From JAIVHA01 sp965367295 (lineage in GTDB: Bacteria; Pseudomonadota; Gammaproteobacteria; DSM-19610): 60,853 bases of DNA. The first letter of the stretch is position 1; each line of letters begins with the position of its first letter. The position numbers and the translations under genes were made by a program. The notes under the pieces are model-generated. The model did not search any database, was not told the DNA's origin, and saw only the letters and a list, made by a program, of their open reading frames with translations. Below, in pieces: positions 25,254-34,121 of this stretch. The stretch is from contig CBDUHN010000015.1 of the NCBI GenBank assembly GCA_965367295.1, positions 1 to 60,853 of the forward strand. Reading direction: 5' to 3'.

Positions 25254-26138
25254 ATGACCCACGTACAGGATCTCATCGACCAGTTGACCGCGACGGGGGA
25301 CTACAAGGTCATCCGCCGCCTTGGTCCGGTGGAGCGCTACCACGAAGATACCGGCGCCGAAAAGCAGATCGGGCTCTATCTCGACACCGAGGCCACGGGG
25401 CTGGATCCGGACCAGGAAAAGATCATCGAGCTCGCCCTGGTGCCCTTCGAGTACGATGCCGAGGGACGCATCTATCGCATCCTGCCCGCCTACAATGACC
25501 TGCAGGACCCCGGTATTCCCATCCCGGCGCTGATCACCCGCATCACCGGCATCACCGACCAGATGGTGGCCGGGCAGGCCATCGACCTGGAACAGGTTGC
25601 AGCACTTATCGCGGGTGCTTCGCTGGTTGTCGCCCATAACGCCCGCTTCGACCGACCCTTCGTCGAGTCACTCCATCCGGGGTTCAAGGATATCGCCTGG
25701 GCCTGCTCGCTGGCCGACATCAACTGGAACGAAGAAGGCTTCGAGGGCGTCAAGCTGGAATACCTGGCCTACAAACACGGTTTCTTCTACGAAGGGCACC
25801 GGGCCACCATCGATTGCCAGGCCGGCATTGAACTGTTGAGCCAGACCCTGCCCAGCGGCGAACGGGTGATGAAGCGACTGCTGGACAACGCCCTGCGCAC
25901 CGATGTGCGGCTGTGGGCGGATCGTGCGCCCTTCGAGAAAAAGGATCTGCTCAAGGCGCGCGGCTATCGCTGGTCGCCGGGCGGCGAGGGGGTTCGCAAG
26001 GCCTGGTACAAGGATCTGCCCGAGGACCAGGTGGACGCGGAACTGCTGTACCTCAATCAGGAAGTCTATCCGCGCGCGGTGGGGGTGCTGCCGATGGACC
26101 GGTTCGATGCGAAGGCGCGCTATTCGCGGCGCGTGTGA
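25254..26138 (+). CDS. DEDDh 3'-5' exonuclease, DnaQ-like
   Basis: 294 residues. Exo I L-D44-T-E46-A-T-G-L, Exo II H-N-A-R-F-D133-R-P-F and Exo III H182-R-A-T-I-D187-C complete the DEDDh catalytic set. The C-terminal ~90 residues (A-R-G-Y-R-W-S-P-G-G-E-G-V-R-K-A-W-Y-K) form an extra domain known from stand-alone DnaQ-like exonucleases. Not the replicative epsilon subunit: no clamp-binding or polymerase-binding region is evident. A single-gene unit. Confidence 0.9.
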   Translation: MTHVQDLIDQLTATGDYKVIRRLGPVERYHEDTGAEKQIGLYLDTEATGLDPDQEKIIELALVPFEYDAEGRIYRILPAYNDLQDPGIPIPALITRITGITDQMVAGQAIDLEQVAALIAGASLVVAHNARFDRPFVESLHPGFKDIAWACSLADINWNEEGFEGVKLEYLAYKHGFFYEGHRATIDCQAGIELLSQTLPSGERVMKRLLDNALRTDVRLWADRAPFEKKDLLKARGYRWSPGGEGVRKAWYKDLPEDQVDAELLYLNQEVYPRAVGVLPMDRFDAKARYSRRV

Positions 26139-26557
26139 TCGCGGGGCCTGTGCGAATACCCGGCGTGCAGGCGCCCCGTGTTGCCGATGACGGATCTTTC
26201 CCCGTTCCCCAACCCTCTCCACCGGCAGCGGGGGAGAAGGGAAACCTGTCCGGTTTCATCCTCGCGGCTTCCGCATAAACCGTGTAGCGGAGCCTCATTC
26301 CCGCACGGAGTATAGGGGTCATTTCTCATACCTGCAGTGGTTGCGCGGCCCTGTGCTAGTATCCGGAAGTAGCATCATCACGGGAGGAGGTCTGACATGA
26401 CTGGGTTCACCTTCAATGGTATGCAACAGCAACCCGATGTGGATCCGTTCCTGTGTCACCCCGTTTCCTCGCCGTATCGTCGTGTCGGCCTGTCGCGATC
26501 GGCATGCCGGTGGATATCGATGCACCGACTATGAGCCAGGTTATCTGAGGAGCTGAA
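26139..26557. other. Intergenic region with imperfect palindrome and a small open frame
   Basis: At 26213-26241 an imperfect palindrome (CCCTCTCC ... GGGGGAGAAGGG) resembles the REP-like element seen elsewhere in the window and could end transcription of the exonuclease gene. From 26397 a 45-codon frame has a very good ribosome site (listed separately). Nothing else recognised. Confidence 0.5.
26397..26534 (+). CDS. Possible 45-residue leader or small protein
   Basis: ATG at 26397 is preceded by GGGAGGAGG with a 6-base spacer, one of the best ribosome sites in the window. The frame (starting M-T-G-F-T-F-N-G-M-Q-Q-Q-P-D-V-D-P) ends 24 bases before the DsrE-like gene. The C-terminal half (C-H-P-V-S-S-P-Y-R-R-V-G-L-S-R-S) looks non-globular. 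It may be a leader peptide or a frame-disrupted remnant. Confidence 0.35.
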   Translation: MTGFTFNGMQQQPDVDPFLCHPVSSPYRRVGLSRSACRWISMHRL

Positions 26558-27037
26558 ATGTCACTGTCTTTTTATAGAGTCATGCTGGGTGTGATTTCCC
26601 TGTGTCTGTTCACCAGCGTCCAGGCCGCGCCACCCTGGGGGCGGGCCGAACTGAAGGCGATTGACTATCAGCCGCACAAGGTGGTCTATGATGTGTCGGC
26701 GCATGACATGGATACCTTTTCGCGGGTGCTCGACCGGGTGAGCTATCTGAATAACCTGTACGAGGCGGACCCGTTCCAGGCCTCCATCGTACTGGTGCTG
26801 CATGGCGACGAGATTCCATTCTTTGCCCTGGCCAACTATCCCAAATACCAGGAACTGATGACCCGGGCGCAGAGCCTGACGGTGGGTGGAACGATCACCT
26901 TCCGGATGTGCAGGGTGGCGGCGCAGGGCTTTGGCCTTGAGCCCGCGGATATTCACGGTTTTGTTGAAGTGGTGCCGATGGCGGATGCCGAAATCGTGCG
27001 CCTGCAGCAAGAGGAAGGCTATGTCTACATGCGCTGA
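26558..27037 (+). CDS. Exported DsrE-like protein
   Basis: 159 residues: signal peptide (M-L-G-V-I-S-L-C-L-F-T-S-V-Q-A-A), then a DsrE/DsrF-like fold (K-V-V-Y-D-V, N-N-L-Y-E-A-D, I-V-L-V-L-H-G-D-E-I-P-F-F) and the family cysteine C118 in T-F-R-M-C-R-V-A-A. Cytoplasmic DsrE-type proteins carry sulfur on this cysteine; periplasmic forms are common beside redox genes but less studied. Overlaps the metallo-beta-lactamase gene by 17 bases, so the two work together, possibly on a thiol or persulfide substrate (inference). Confidence 0.82.
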   Translation: MSLSFYRVMLGVISLCLFTSVQAAPPWGRAELKAIDYQPHKVVYDVSAHDMDTFSRVLDRVSYLNNLYEADPFQASIVLVLHGDEIPFFALANYPKYQELMTRAQSLTVGGTITFRMCRVAAQGFGLEPADIHGFVEVVPMADAEIVRLQQEEGYVYMR

Positions 27038-28061
27038 ACGTCTCGCCCGGTACGGCCTGTTCCGCTGGCTGACAGGCGGATTACTGTTGCTGGTGTCGCT
27101 GCTGGTGATGGCCGCGACTCCCGTGCAGACGCCCTACGGCGAGGTGAGCCTGCCCTTCGAACTGCACAAGGTTCCCGGTGCGCCCGTCTACTACGTGATC
27201 GGGCTTTCCGGGGTGCCGGGGGCGGAAAACGAGGGCCATACCTCCAACGCCGGCTTTGTCGTCACTCCGGGTGGAGTGGTGGTATTCGATGCCCTGGGCA
27301 CACCGGCACTCGGCTACCGCTTGTTGCAGCGCATCCGCGAGGTGACCGATCAGCCCATCAATCGCATTGTGGTCAGTCATTACCATGCCGATCATGTCTA
27401 CGGCCTGCAGGCCTTCAAGGAACACGCCGGCAATCCGCCGGTGTGGGCCCAGCGTCAGACACTCGGTTACCTGGGCGGCAACCGCGCCAGCCAGGGTGAG
27501 GATGCCGAACGCCGCCTGCAGCAGCGGCGTGAGGCCCTGTTCCCGTGGGTGGATGAACGCACCTACATTGTGGCACCGGACCAGCTGTTTGATGATGCGG
27601 CGAGCTTCGTGGTGGGCGGTGTGCATTTCGAACTCCGGTACCTGGGGCCCGCCCATGCGCCCGGTGACAGCATCATGCTGGTGAAGGAGTACGGCGTGCT
27701 GTTCAGTGGCGACGTGATTTACAAGGGCCGGGTGCCGTTTCTGGATAGCCCCGAGACCGATACCGCGCACTGGCTGGCCGGTCTGGATACCCTCCGCCAG
27801 CTCGACCCGCCGCCGGGCTTCGTAATCCCCGGCCATGGCGATCCCTCGGACAACGTGACCACGGCGATCACCGCCACCCGGGAATATATCGAATACCTGC
27901 GCGAGGTGATGGGCCGTGCCGTGGATGATTTCGTATCCTTCGACCAGGCCTATCAAGAGGCCGACTGGTCCCGCTACCAGGACCTGCCGGCCTTCGACGC
28001 CAGCAACCGCGGCAATGCCTACCGTATCTACCTGGAACTCGAAGCGGCTTCCCTGCAATGA
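27021..28061 (+). CDS. Exported metallo-beta-lactamase-fold hydrolase
   Basis: 346 residues from ATG 27021. Signal or anchor helix (~15-31), then an MBL fold with H120-Y-H122-A-D124-H125, the G-P-A-H-A-P-G-D loop, F-S-G-D and I-P-G-H-G-D, i.e. a full two-metal site. The MBL family includes thiol-ester, lactone and persulfide hydrolases; this one resembles SoxH-like/periplasmic MBL proteins. The pairing with a DsrE-like protein suggests sulfur chemistry, without proof of substrate. Confidence 0.85.
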   Translation: MSTCAERLARYGLFRWLTGGLLLLVSLLVMAATPVQTPYGEVSLPFELHKVPGAPVYYVIGLSGVPGAENEGHTSNAGFVVTPGGVVVFDALGTPALGYRLLQRIREVTDQPINRIVVSHYHADHVYGLQAFKEHAGNPPVWAQRQTLGYLGGNRASQGEDAERRLQQRREALFPWVDERTYIVAPDQLFDDAASFVVGGVHFELRYLGPAHAPGDSIMLVKEYGVLFSGDVIYKGRVPFLDSPETDTAHWLAGLDTLRQLDPPPGFVIPGHGDPSDNVTTAITATREYIEYLREVMGRAVDDFVSFDQAYQEADWSRYQDLPAFDASNRGNAYRIYLELEAASLQ

Positions 28062-28134
28062 AAAAAGTGCTGATCAAACCGGTGGCGTTGGTCTGGCAAC
28101 CACCAATCAGACGAATGCCAGCGGGGGCATCACC

Positions 28135-28440
28135 ATGCTGATCACCTTTACCAGCCCGGCCTATGCCGACATCACCATGTTCGGCAACGTGGCCACCCGG
28201 TTGCTCAAACTGATGGGACACAGTGGTACGGTACCCGGTGCGCTGCTGGCCGAGGATATCCCGGCGGCGCTGGCGCGCCTGGAGTCGGCGGTCGAACAGG
28301 TACCGGAGCCGGAACGACCGGCCCAGGCGGAGGAGGGTGAACCGGCCGTCAGCCTGTCTCATCGCGCCCTGCCCCTGATCGAACTGCTCCGGGCGGCGGC
28401 GAAGACAAAATCCGATGTGATGTGGGACAGCAACCAGTAA
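28135..28440 (+). CDS. DUF1840 protein
   Basis: 101 residues, beginning M-L-I-T-F-T-S-P-A-Y-A-D-I-T-M-F-G and ending with H-R-A-L-P-L-I-E-L-L-R-A-A-A, with an acidic middle. This matches the small DUF1840 family common in beta- and gammaproteobacteria, function unknown. The end A-L-P-L-I-E-L-L is a conserved helix. Cytoplasmic. Confidence 0.85.
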   Translation: MLITFTSPAYADITMFGNVATRLLKLMGHSGTVPGALLAEDIPAALARLESAVEQVPEPERPAQAEEGEPAVSLSHRALPLIELLRAAAKTKSDVMWDSNQ

Positions 28441-28495
28441 GCGGGCGCGGTCCATGGTGCAATCGGTAGACCTTCTGGCATCAGGGTAGAGACGA

Positions 28496-29449
28496 ATGGA
28501 ATACAAGGACTATTACGCGGTCATGGGAGTGGCGCGTGAGGCCACGCAGGACGAGATCAAGCGTGCCTATCGCAAGCTGGCCCGCAAGTATCACCCGGAT
28601 GTGAGCAAGGAACCCGATGCCGAGGCGCGTTTCAAGGAGGTCGGCGAGGCCTACGAGGTGCTCAAGGACCCCGAGAAGCGCGCGGCCTATGATCAGCTTG
28701 GCCAGCAGTGGAAGGCCGGGCGTGAATTCCACCCGCCACCGGATTGGGATGCCGGTTTCGAATTCCGCGGCGGTGGCTATACCGCCGGCGACACGGATGC
28801 CTACAGTGATTTCTTCGAGGAACTGTTTGGGCGTGGCCATGGGGGAGCGGGTGGAGCACAGCGGCAGCGGACCTACCGCATGCGCGGTGAGGATCATCAT
28901 GCCAAGGTGCTCATCGATCTCGAAGACAACTTCAATGGCGCCACCCGTTCCATCAGCCTGCGCATGCCGGTACTGACCGACGACGGTCATGTCACCACCC
29001 GTGAGCGCACCCTGAATGTACGGATCCCCAAGGGTATAAGAGCCGGTCAGCAGATCCGCCTGGCGGGCCAGGGTGGTCCCGGTGTCGGTGATGCGGAGCC
29101 TGGCGACCTGTACCTGGAGGTGGAGTTCCGTGAGCATCCGCTGTATCGCGTCGACGGCGCCGATCTCTATCTCGATCTGCCGGTCGCACCCTGGGAGGCG
29201 GCACTGGGTGCGAGTGTCAAGGCGCCCACGCCGGCCGGGGTCATCGACCTCAAGATTCCAGCCGATTCCCGTCAGGGGCGCAAGCTGCGCCTCAAGGGCC
29301 GTGGCCTGGCCGGCAAACAGCCCGGCGATCTCTATGTGGTCCTGCAGATCAGCCTGCCGCCGGCCGACACGGAGGCCGCCCGGGCGCTATACCGGCAAAT
29401 GGAACAGCAGCTGGGCTTCAATCCACGCGCGACGATGGGGGTATCCTGA
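28496..29449 (+). CDS. cbpA: DnaJ-class co-chaperone CbpA
   Basis: 317 residues. N-terminal J domain (Y-K-D-Y-Y-A-V-M-G-V with H-P-D at ~33-35), a Gly/Phe-type linker, and two DnaJ C-terminal substrate-binding domains, without the zinc-finger of DnaJ. It stimulates DnaK. The cbpM gene follows after 4 bases, the conserved pair. Confidence 0.95.
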   Translation: MEYKDYYAVMGVAREATQDEIKRAYRKLARKYHPDVSKEPDAEARFKEVGEAYEVLKDPEKRAAYDQLGQQWKAGREFHPPPDWDAGFEFRGGGYTAGDTDAYSDFFEELFGRGHGGAGGAQRQRTYRMRGEDHHAKVLIDLEDNFNGATRSISLRMPVLTDDGHVTTRERTLNVRIPKGIRAGQQIRLAGQGGPGVGDAEPGDLYLEVEFREHPLYRVDGADLYLDLPVAPWEAALGASVKAPTPAGVIDLKIPADSRQGRKLRLKGRGLAGKQPGDLYVVLQISLPPADTEAARALYRQMEQQLGFNPRATMGVS

Positions 29450-29453
29450 TCCC

Positions 29454-29780
29454 ATGAACACAAAAGACCTGTCGCTGACCGACATCGAGCTGATCGACGA
29501 GCAAACCACTTTCACCCTGGCTGACCTGTGTCGCTCCTGCGCCGTTGAAGCCGAACTCATCGAGGCCATGGTGGAGCAGGGCATACTGGAGCCCAGCGGC
29601 ACCCGCGGCCGGCACTGGTGCTTCTCCGCCAGCAGCCTGCGGCGCACCCGCATCACCCTGCACCTGCAGCGTGATCTCGGCGTCAACCTGGCCGGTGCCG
29701 CGCTGGCACTTGATCTGCTCGAGCGCATCGAGGAACTGGATGCCCGCTTGCGTGCCGTGGGGCGTGATCAGGTACGCTGA
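29454..29780 (+). CDS. cbpM: Chaperone modulator CbpM
   Basis: 108 residues with a MerR-like fold: T-F-T-L-A-D-L-C-R-S-C-A-V-E-A-E-L-I-E-A-M-V-E-Q-G-I-L and R-I-T-L-H-L-Q-R-D-L-G-V-N-L-A-G-A-A-L-A-L-D-L-L. CbpM binds the J domain of CbpA and blocks its action on DnaK. Immediately follows cbpA and is co-transcribed. Confidence 0.93.
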   Translation: MNTKDLSLTDIELIDEQTTFTLADLCRSCAVEAELIEAMVEQGILEPSGTRGRHWCFSASSLRRTRITLHLQRDLGVNLAGAALALDLLERIEELDARLRAVGRDQVR

Positions 29781-29814
29781 ATGATGGCGGGATCCCCGCG
29801 CCGGGAGCGATGCC

Positions 29815-31101
29815 CTAGTCCTCCGTATTGGAAAACAGCCTGGTACCCAGGGCGGCATCGCTCGCGCCTCCCACGCTTTTCAGAATATCCCACTCGGTCT
29901 TGATGGCGGAGATGATGTCTTCCCATCCTCCCTCGTCGGCGCTGGAGCTGGTGGCCGGCTTGCATTCGAGTGTGGCATAACAGCGCAGGGCCTTGTCCGC
30001 CGACCGTGACATGGAAAAGGCGTGGGCGGTGTCGAGGGCGGCCTGTTTGAGATCCCGCATGGGATTCGGCTCCAGCTCGGCGACCCACTGCAGGGCGGCG
30101 CTGAATGATGCTGTGGTCTCCTCCTGGAGCAGGCGGCCGTTTTGCCGGTCCTCGACCACTTCACGGGCGCCGGTTGCGTCCAGGGCGATCACCGGCAGGC
30201 CGGCCGCCATGGCTTCGGTCAATACCATGCCCTGGGTCTCGCTCCGGGAAGCGAAGGCGAATACGTCCATGGCGTGCAGGGCATCGGCCAGCGGCTGCTT
30301 TTGCAGGGTACCGGCAATGTGCAGGCGATCCGCCATGCCCGCGCGGGCAAAGATGGCGCGCATGGTGTCTTCGTAGGGGCCGGTACCGATCACCAGGAAA
30401 TACGCATGCGGGTGGCGGCTGACAAAGTCGGCCACGGCCCGGGACAGGAATTCGAGATTTTTTTCCCGCGCCAGGCGACCCAGGTGGCCGACCACGAAGG
30501 CCTCTTCGGGAATGCCCGTCTGCCGGCGAAAACCCTTCCCGTCTCCCTCGGCAAAATCCTCCAGGCGGACCCCGGTGGGTACGATGTCGATGGGGGTGAC
30601 GACACCACGCTCCTGCAGCAGGTCGCGGATGCTTTCGCTGGGCGCGAACACCTGGTCGGCCAGGTTGGCGTAGCGGGTGGCCAGTTCCACCGCAAACCGC
30701 TTCAGGGCCGATGAATCACCGGGGAGGTAGTGGGTGTACTGTTCATACAGGGTGTGGTGGGTGAACACCAACGGCAGTTCGCGATGACGTGCGATCCGTA
30801 CCGCGGCCATGCCCAGCAGGAAGGGATGCTGGGAGTGCACGATATCCGGCTGGAAGGCATCCAGCGCTTCGCTGAGCTGGGGGCGGATCGGCAGCACGAC
30901 GGAGAAATCGCTGTCGTTGAAATTCTGAATGGCGGGAAGGCGCACGACGTCGACTTCATCCTCCGGCATGTCGGGGAATTCGGGCGCCACCACCAGTACC
31001 CGGTGGCCGCGCTTGCGGTATTCCCCGGTGAATGCCGCCACTGAACGCGCCACGCCGCCCACGTGGGGAAGATAGGTATTGGTGAGTATCACGATGTTCA
31101 T
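29815..31101 (-). CDS. GT4-family glycosyltransferase
   Basis: 428 residues, GT-B fold. N-terminal N-T-Y-L-P-H-V-G-G-V-A-R-S, central V-P-T-G-V and C-terminal R-L-A-R-E-K-N-L-E, F-A-S-R-S-E-T-Q-G-M-V-L-T-E-A-M-A-A-G-L-P-V, the nucleotide-sugar binding E-x7-E region of retaining GT4 enzymes. It resembles the mannosyl/glucosyl transferases that act on diacylglycerol or other lipids. It ends a minus-strand operon after the glycosidase-like gene (3-base gap) and the VTT protein. Confidence 0.9.
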   Translation of the reverse strand: MNIVILTNTYLPHVGGVARSVAAFTGEYRKRGHRVLVVAPEFPDMPEDEVDVVRLPAIQNFNDSDFSVVLPIRPQLSEALDAFQPDIVHSQHPFLLGMAAVRIARHRELPLVFTHHTLYEQYTHYLPGDSSALKRFAVELATRYANLADQVFAPSESIRDLLQERGVVTPIDIVPTGVRLEDFAEGDGKGFRRQTGIPEEAFVVGHLGRLAREKNLEFLSRAVADFVSRHPHAYFLVIGTGPYEDTMRAIFARAGMADRLHIAGTLQKQPLADALHAMDVFAFASRSETQGMVLTEAMAAGLPVIALDATGAREVVEDRQNGRLLQEETTASFSAALQWVAELEPNPMRDLKQAALDTAHAFSMSRSADKALRCYATLECKPATSSSADEGGWEDIISAIKTEWDILKSVGGASDAALGTRLFSNTED

Positions 31102-31104
31102 GCG

Positions 31105-33351
31105 TCAGGCTTCCCTGTTGACGAGGACCATGGAATGCGCACCGGCTTCGACCGCTACCGGTGCAAAGCCGGGCAGGCGGATCTCCATTGGCGGCGGCGC
31201 ATGGTGCCAGTCGGCCTGCCAATCGATGCGCACTGAACCTGCCGGCTCCGGGGTGATGGTCAGGTTCAGGGTGCCAAAACTCGTTGGTGCCGGTCCAAAG
31301 CGTATGGGTGCCGTCTGTTCGAGCCAGCGTGCCGGGATGCCCGCGCACAGGATCAGGCCGTTCCCTTCTTCGCGCACGAAACAGTTGCGGGTCATCAGTA
31401 CCCACTCGGCTGCGGCCCAGACATGGTGACCGTCGCCCATGCAGCCGCCGCCGGTGCGCGGGTGAATGGCTTCCGGCCACTGCCCGGTCGGCGAAGCCAG
31501 GTCGGCAACCGCATCCATCAACCTGAGGTAGCGTGGATCACCGGCCCGCAACAACACCTGGGCGATATGCAGGGTCAGGTAGGCGTTGAGACCGGAATGA
31601 ATCATGTCCTGGTTAAATGCCCCGTTGACGAAACAGCGGCTGAGCAGGAATTCCACGCAGTCGAGCAGGCGCGGGTCGTCCGGTGCGCAGAGCTGCACCG
31701 GATAGCCCAGCGCGACTGAACCGATGGCGCCGGCATCCAGGCGACGGTAGGGCGAAGCGGGCATGGCCGGGCGGCCCAGGCGTTGTGCGCAGCCGGCCAG
31801 GCTGCGGTCCACCGCCGCGGAAAATTCCCCGGCGGCCCGGGCAAAATCATCGCGTGATCCGGAGGCCTGCTGACCGAGCATGCTGGCCGCCGCCTTCAGG
31901 CCGGCGATGCCCCAGAAATCATCCCAGTAATAATAATCATTGGGGCCCAGGTGCTCGGCGCTGAAGCCGGCCGGCAACAGCCCGGCATGGGGCGCATCCA
32001 GATCATCATCGAGCCGCTTGCGGATGATCCAGCGGGCACCACGCTGGATGGGTCCGAGCCAGTCGGCGGAGACTGGCTGTCCGGTCAGTTCGAAGAAGCG
32101 CTGCAGGATCCACAGCACCTCGCCGTTGGCATCCCACTCGCCTTCCTGGGAACGGAAATAACCCAGTGCCGTCTGTCGTTCGGGGAAACGCCCCAGCGCC
32201 CGTTCGGCACGCTCCGTCAGTCCGACGCACAGCAGGGCATGGATGATGAAGGCGGCATCACGAAACCAGAAGCGCTTGTAGGTGAACGGGCCGGGATAGA
32301 CGTCGTTCGGTGAATGCAGGATCAGGGAAGTGACTGCCGCATCGTAGAGAAATTGATAGCGGGGTTCGGGGCAGGTGAGCGTGCAGTGTTTCTGACGCTC
32401 GGTACGCCAGCTGTCCGCCGGATACTTCCGGGAATCCAGGGCGGCGAGCGGGATGGTGGCGCTGACCCCGGAGACTTCACCGGCCTCGACCGGAAACAGG
32501 GCCGCGGCGGTGACCATGCCCACGTCGCAGCGGCCTGTATTCTCCTCCTGTTGATCCTGGAGATGGATGTATACGTCCCCGTTGCGGTAATCGGACACAT
32601 GATGACGTGCGACGGCGGTACTGAATTCAACCCGATGGGCGTCATCGATGGTCCAGGCATCGCGTCCCGGTGAGAGACGGACCTCGTGGATGAAACTGAT
32701 GCCCTCGGGATTTTGCGGGCGCAGTGCGAGTATCAGCCAGGCCTTGGTGTCGCTGCTGGCCTGCAATTCCAGCCTGCACACCGGGACGCCTGACTCAAGC
32801 TGCACCGAGGCACTGCTGGTCAGGGAAAGCCCGTCCAGTTCCGTACGGGTGATGATGCGCACCCCGGGGTCCATCTCCTGCCGCTGCTGGCAAACGGTGG
32901 CCCGCGAGGGCAGCAGGCAGCGTCCGTCGCCGGTCAGCAACCAGCCATCCAGTGACCAGCCGTCGAGAAAGGGCGTCAGCAGGCCACGGGGATCGACGAT
33001 CGGTAATTCATCGAAATCCGGGTAGCCGATGGCGGTCCAGTTGCGGTGGCTGAGGTTGATGTGAGTGATGGAGAAGGCGCGCGGGATGAACGACACGTCA
33101 TGGGGATCGAACTGGCGTTCGATCCAGTAGGGCCAGACCCAGTCCAGGTTGTGCTGAATGACGCGGCTGTTGATCAGGCCACGGGCATGGAACACCACAC
33201 CGGCCCGTAATAGCTCAATGGGTTCGCCCACCTCGGAGGGCTGGGCAAAACTGTGCAGCCGCGCCAGCAGGGCAACGGGGTCCAGAAAACCCCGGTTGGT
33301 GGCGATGCGCCGGATGATGAATCGCCAGGGCAGCCACTTCATCCAGCTCAT
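31105..33351 (-). CDS. Six-hairpin glycosidase-like protein
   Basis: 748 residues from the ATG at 33351, which has AGGAGG at good distance; a longer frame upstream runs into the VTT gene. Middle and C-terminal regions (~330-660) look like an (alpha/alpha)6 barrel: F-T-Y-K-R-F-W-F-R-D-A-A-F-I-I-H-A-L, E-W-D-A-N-G-E-V-L-W-I-L-Q-R-F-F-E-L-T-G, Y-Y-Y-W-D-D-F-W-G. The carboxylates in W-F-R-D and Y-W-D-D-F-W could be catalytic. Similar to GH15/GH94-type enzymes in build, but no signal peptide is present, so it is probably cytoplasmic. Substrate unknown; linked to the glycosyltransferase. Confidence 0.7.
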   Translation of the reverse strand: MSWMKWLPWRFIIRRIATNRGFLDPVALLARLHSFAQPSEVGEPIELLRAGVVFHARGLINSRVIQHNLDWVWPYWIERQFDPHDVSFIPRAFSITHINLSHRNWTAIGYPDFDELPIVDPRGLLTPFLDGWSLDGWLLTGDGRCLLPSRATVCQQRQEMDPGVRIITRTELDGLSLTSSASVQLESGVPVCRLELQASSDTKAWLILALRPQNPEGISFIHEVRLSPGRDAWTIDDAHRVEFSTAVARHHVSDYRNGDVYIHLQDQQEENTGRCDVGMVTAAALFPVEAGEVSGVSATIPLAALDSRKYPADSWRTERQKHCTLTCPEPRYQFLYDAAVTSLILHSPNDVYPGPFTYKRFWFRDAAFIIHALLCVGLTERAERALGRFPERQTALGYFRSQEGEWDANGEVLWILQRFFELTGQPVSADWLGPIQRGARWIIRKRLDDDLDAPHAGLLPAGFSAEHLGPNDYYYWDDFWGIAGLKAAASMLGQQASGSRDDFARAAGEFSAAVDRSLAGCAQRLGRPAMPASPYRRLDAGAIGSVALGYPVQLCAPDDPRLLDCVEFLLSRCFVNGAFNQDMIHSGLNAYLTLHIAQVLLRAGDPRYLRLMDAVADLASPTGQWPEAIHPRTGGGCMGDGHHVWAAAEWVLMTRNCFVREEGNGLILCAGIPARWLEQTAPIRFGPAPTSFGTLNLTITPEPAGSVRIDWQADWHHAPPPMEIRLPGFAPVAVEAGAHSMVLVNREA

Positions 33352-34103
33352 GACAGGTCCTCCTCGAGTATCCCTTGTTCCTGGTAGCGAGCAAGGGCAC
33401 GGCGGGCCAGCCGGTTGAGAAAGATGACTGTCACCACCGTGGCCACGAAGCCGGCCCCATACAGGGCCCATGCCAGCGGGGAGCGATCCAGATTGCGCTC
33501 ACCCAGCGTGGTGAGATCGGCGGCAAGCGAGCCCAGATAGACATTGTGGATGGAGAAGGGGATGAACCCCAGCAACGACCCACCGACATAGCCGCGCAAC
33601 GAGAATGAGGTCAGGCCAAAAAAATAATTCGAAAGCTTGCCGGGGAAGAACGGGATCAGGCGGGTGAGCAATACGATCTTCCATCCATGGGGGGTCAGTT
33701 CCTGGTGTACCAGGTGCAGCCTGGCGCGGGACATGATGAACTGTTTGGCGCGCTCCCCGAACAGGTAGCGGGCGATGAGGAATGCCAGCGTTGCGCCAAG
33801 GGTCGTGCCTGCCACCACGTACAGGGAACCTTCCACTACGCCAAAAACAAATCCGGCGCCGGTGGTGAACAGGATCCCCGGCAGGACCAGCACCACCACG
33901 GCCATCATGATGAGGATGAATAACAGGGGGGCCCAGGCACCCTGGGCATCAAACCATTGCAGCAGGCGCAATACCTGTTCATGGGCGTCGAAGTAGACCA
34001 GCACACCCAGGGTGACGGCGACGAACAGGATGCTGGCGGCTATTCCCCATAGCGGTGAATTCATCCGGCTGGCGCCCAGCCTGCGCATAATTGCTTGCAT
34101 CAT
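33348..34103 (-). CDS. TVP38/TMEM64 (VTT-domain) membrane protein
   Basis: 251 residues from the ATG at 34103 (the frame could also open at a TTG, 34121). Five to six membrane helices with the VTT-domain signature: G-A-G-F-V-F-G, G-T-T-L-G-A-T-L-A-F-L-I-A-R-Y-L and L-L-T-R-L-I-P-F-F-P-G-K-L-S-N-Y-F-F-G-L-T. VTT/DedA relatives are lipid scramblases or transporters in other organisms. The stop overlaps the start of the glycosidase-like gene by 4 bases, so these three genes form an operon, perhaps for a glycolipid. Confidence 0.85.
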   Translation of the reverse strand: MMQAIMRRLGASRMNSPLWGIAASILFVAVTLGVLVYFDAHEQVLRLLQWFDAQGAWAPLLFILIMMAVVVLVLPGILFTTGAGFVFGVVEGSLYVVAGTTLGATLAFLIARYLFGERAKQFIMSRARLHLVHQELTPHGWKIVLLTRLIPFFPGKLSNYFFGLTSFSLRGYVGGSLLGFIPFSIHNVYLGSLAADLTTLGERNLDRSPLAWALYGAGFVATVVTVIFLNRLARRALARYQEQGILEEDLS

Positions 34104-34121
34104 GATTGGCAGTCTCTGCAA

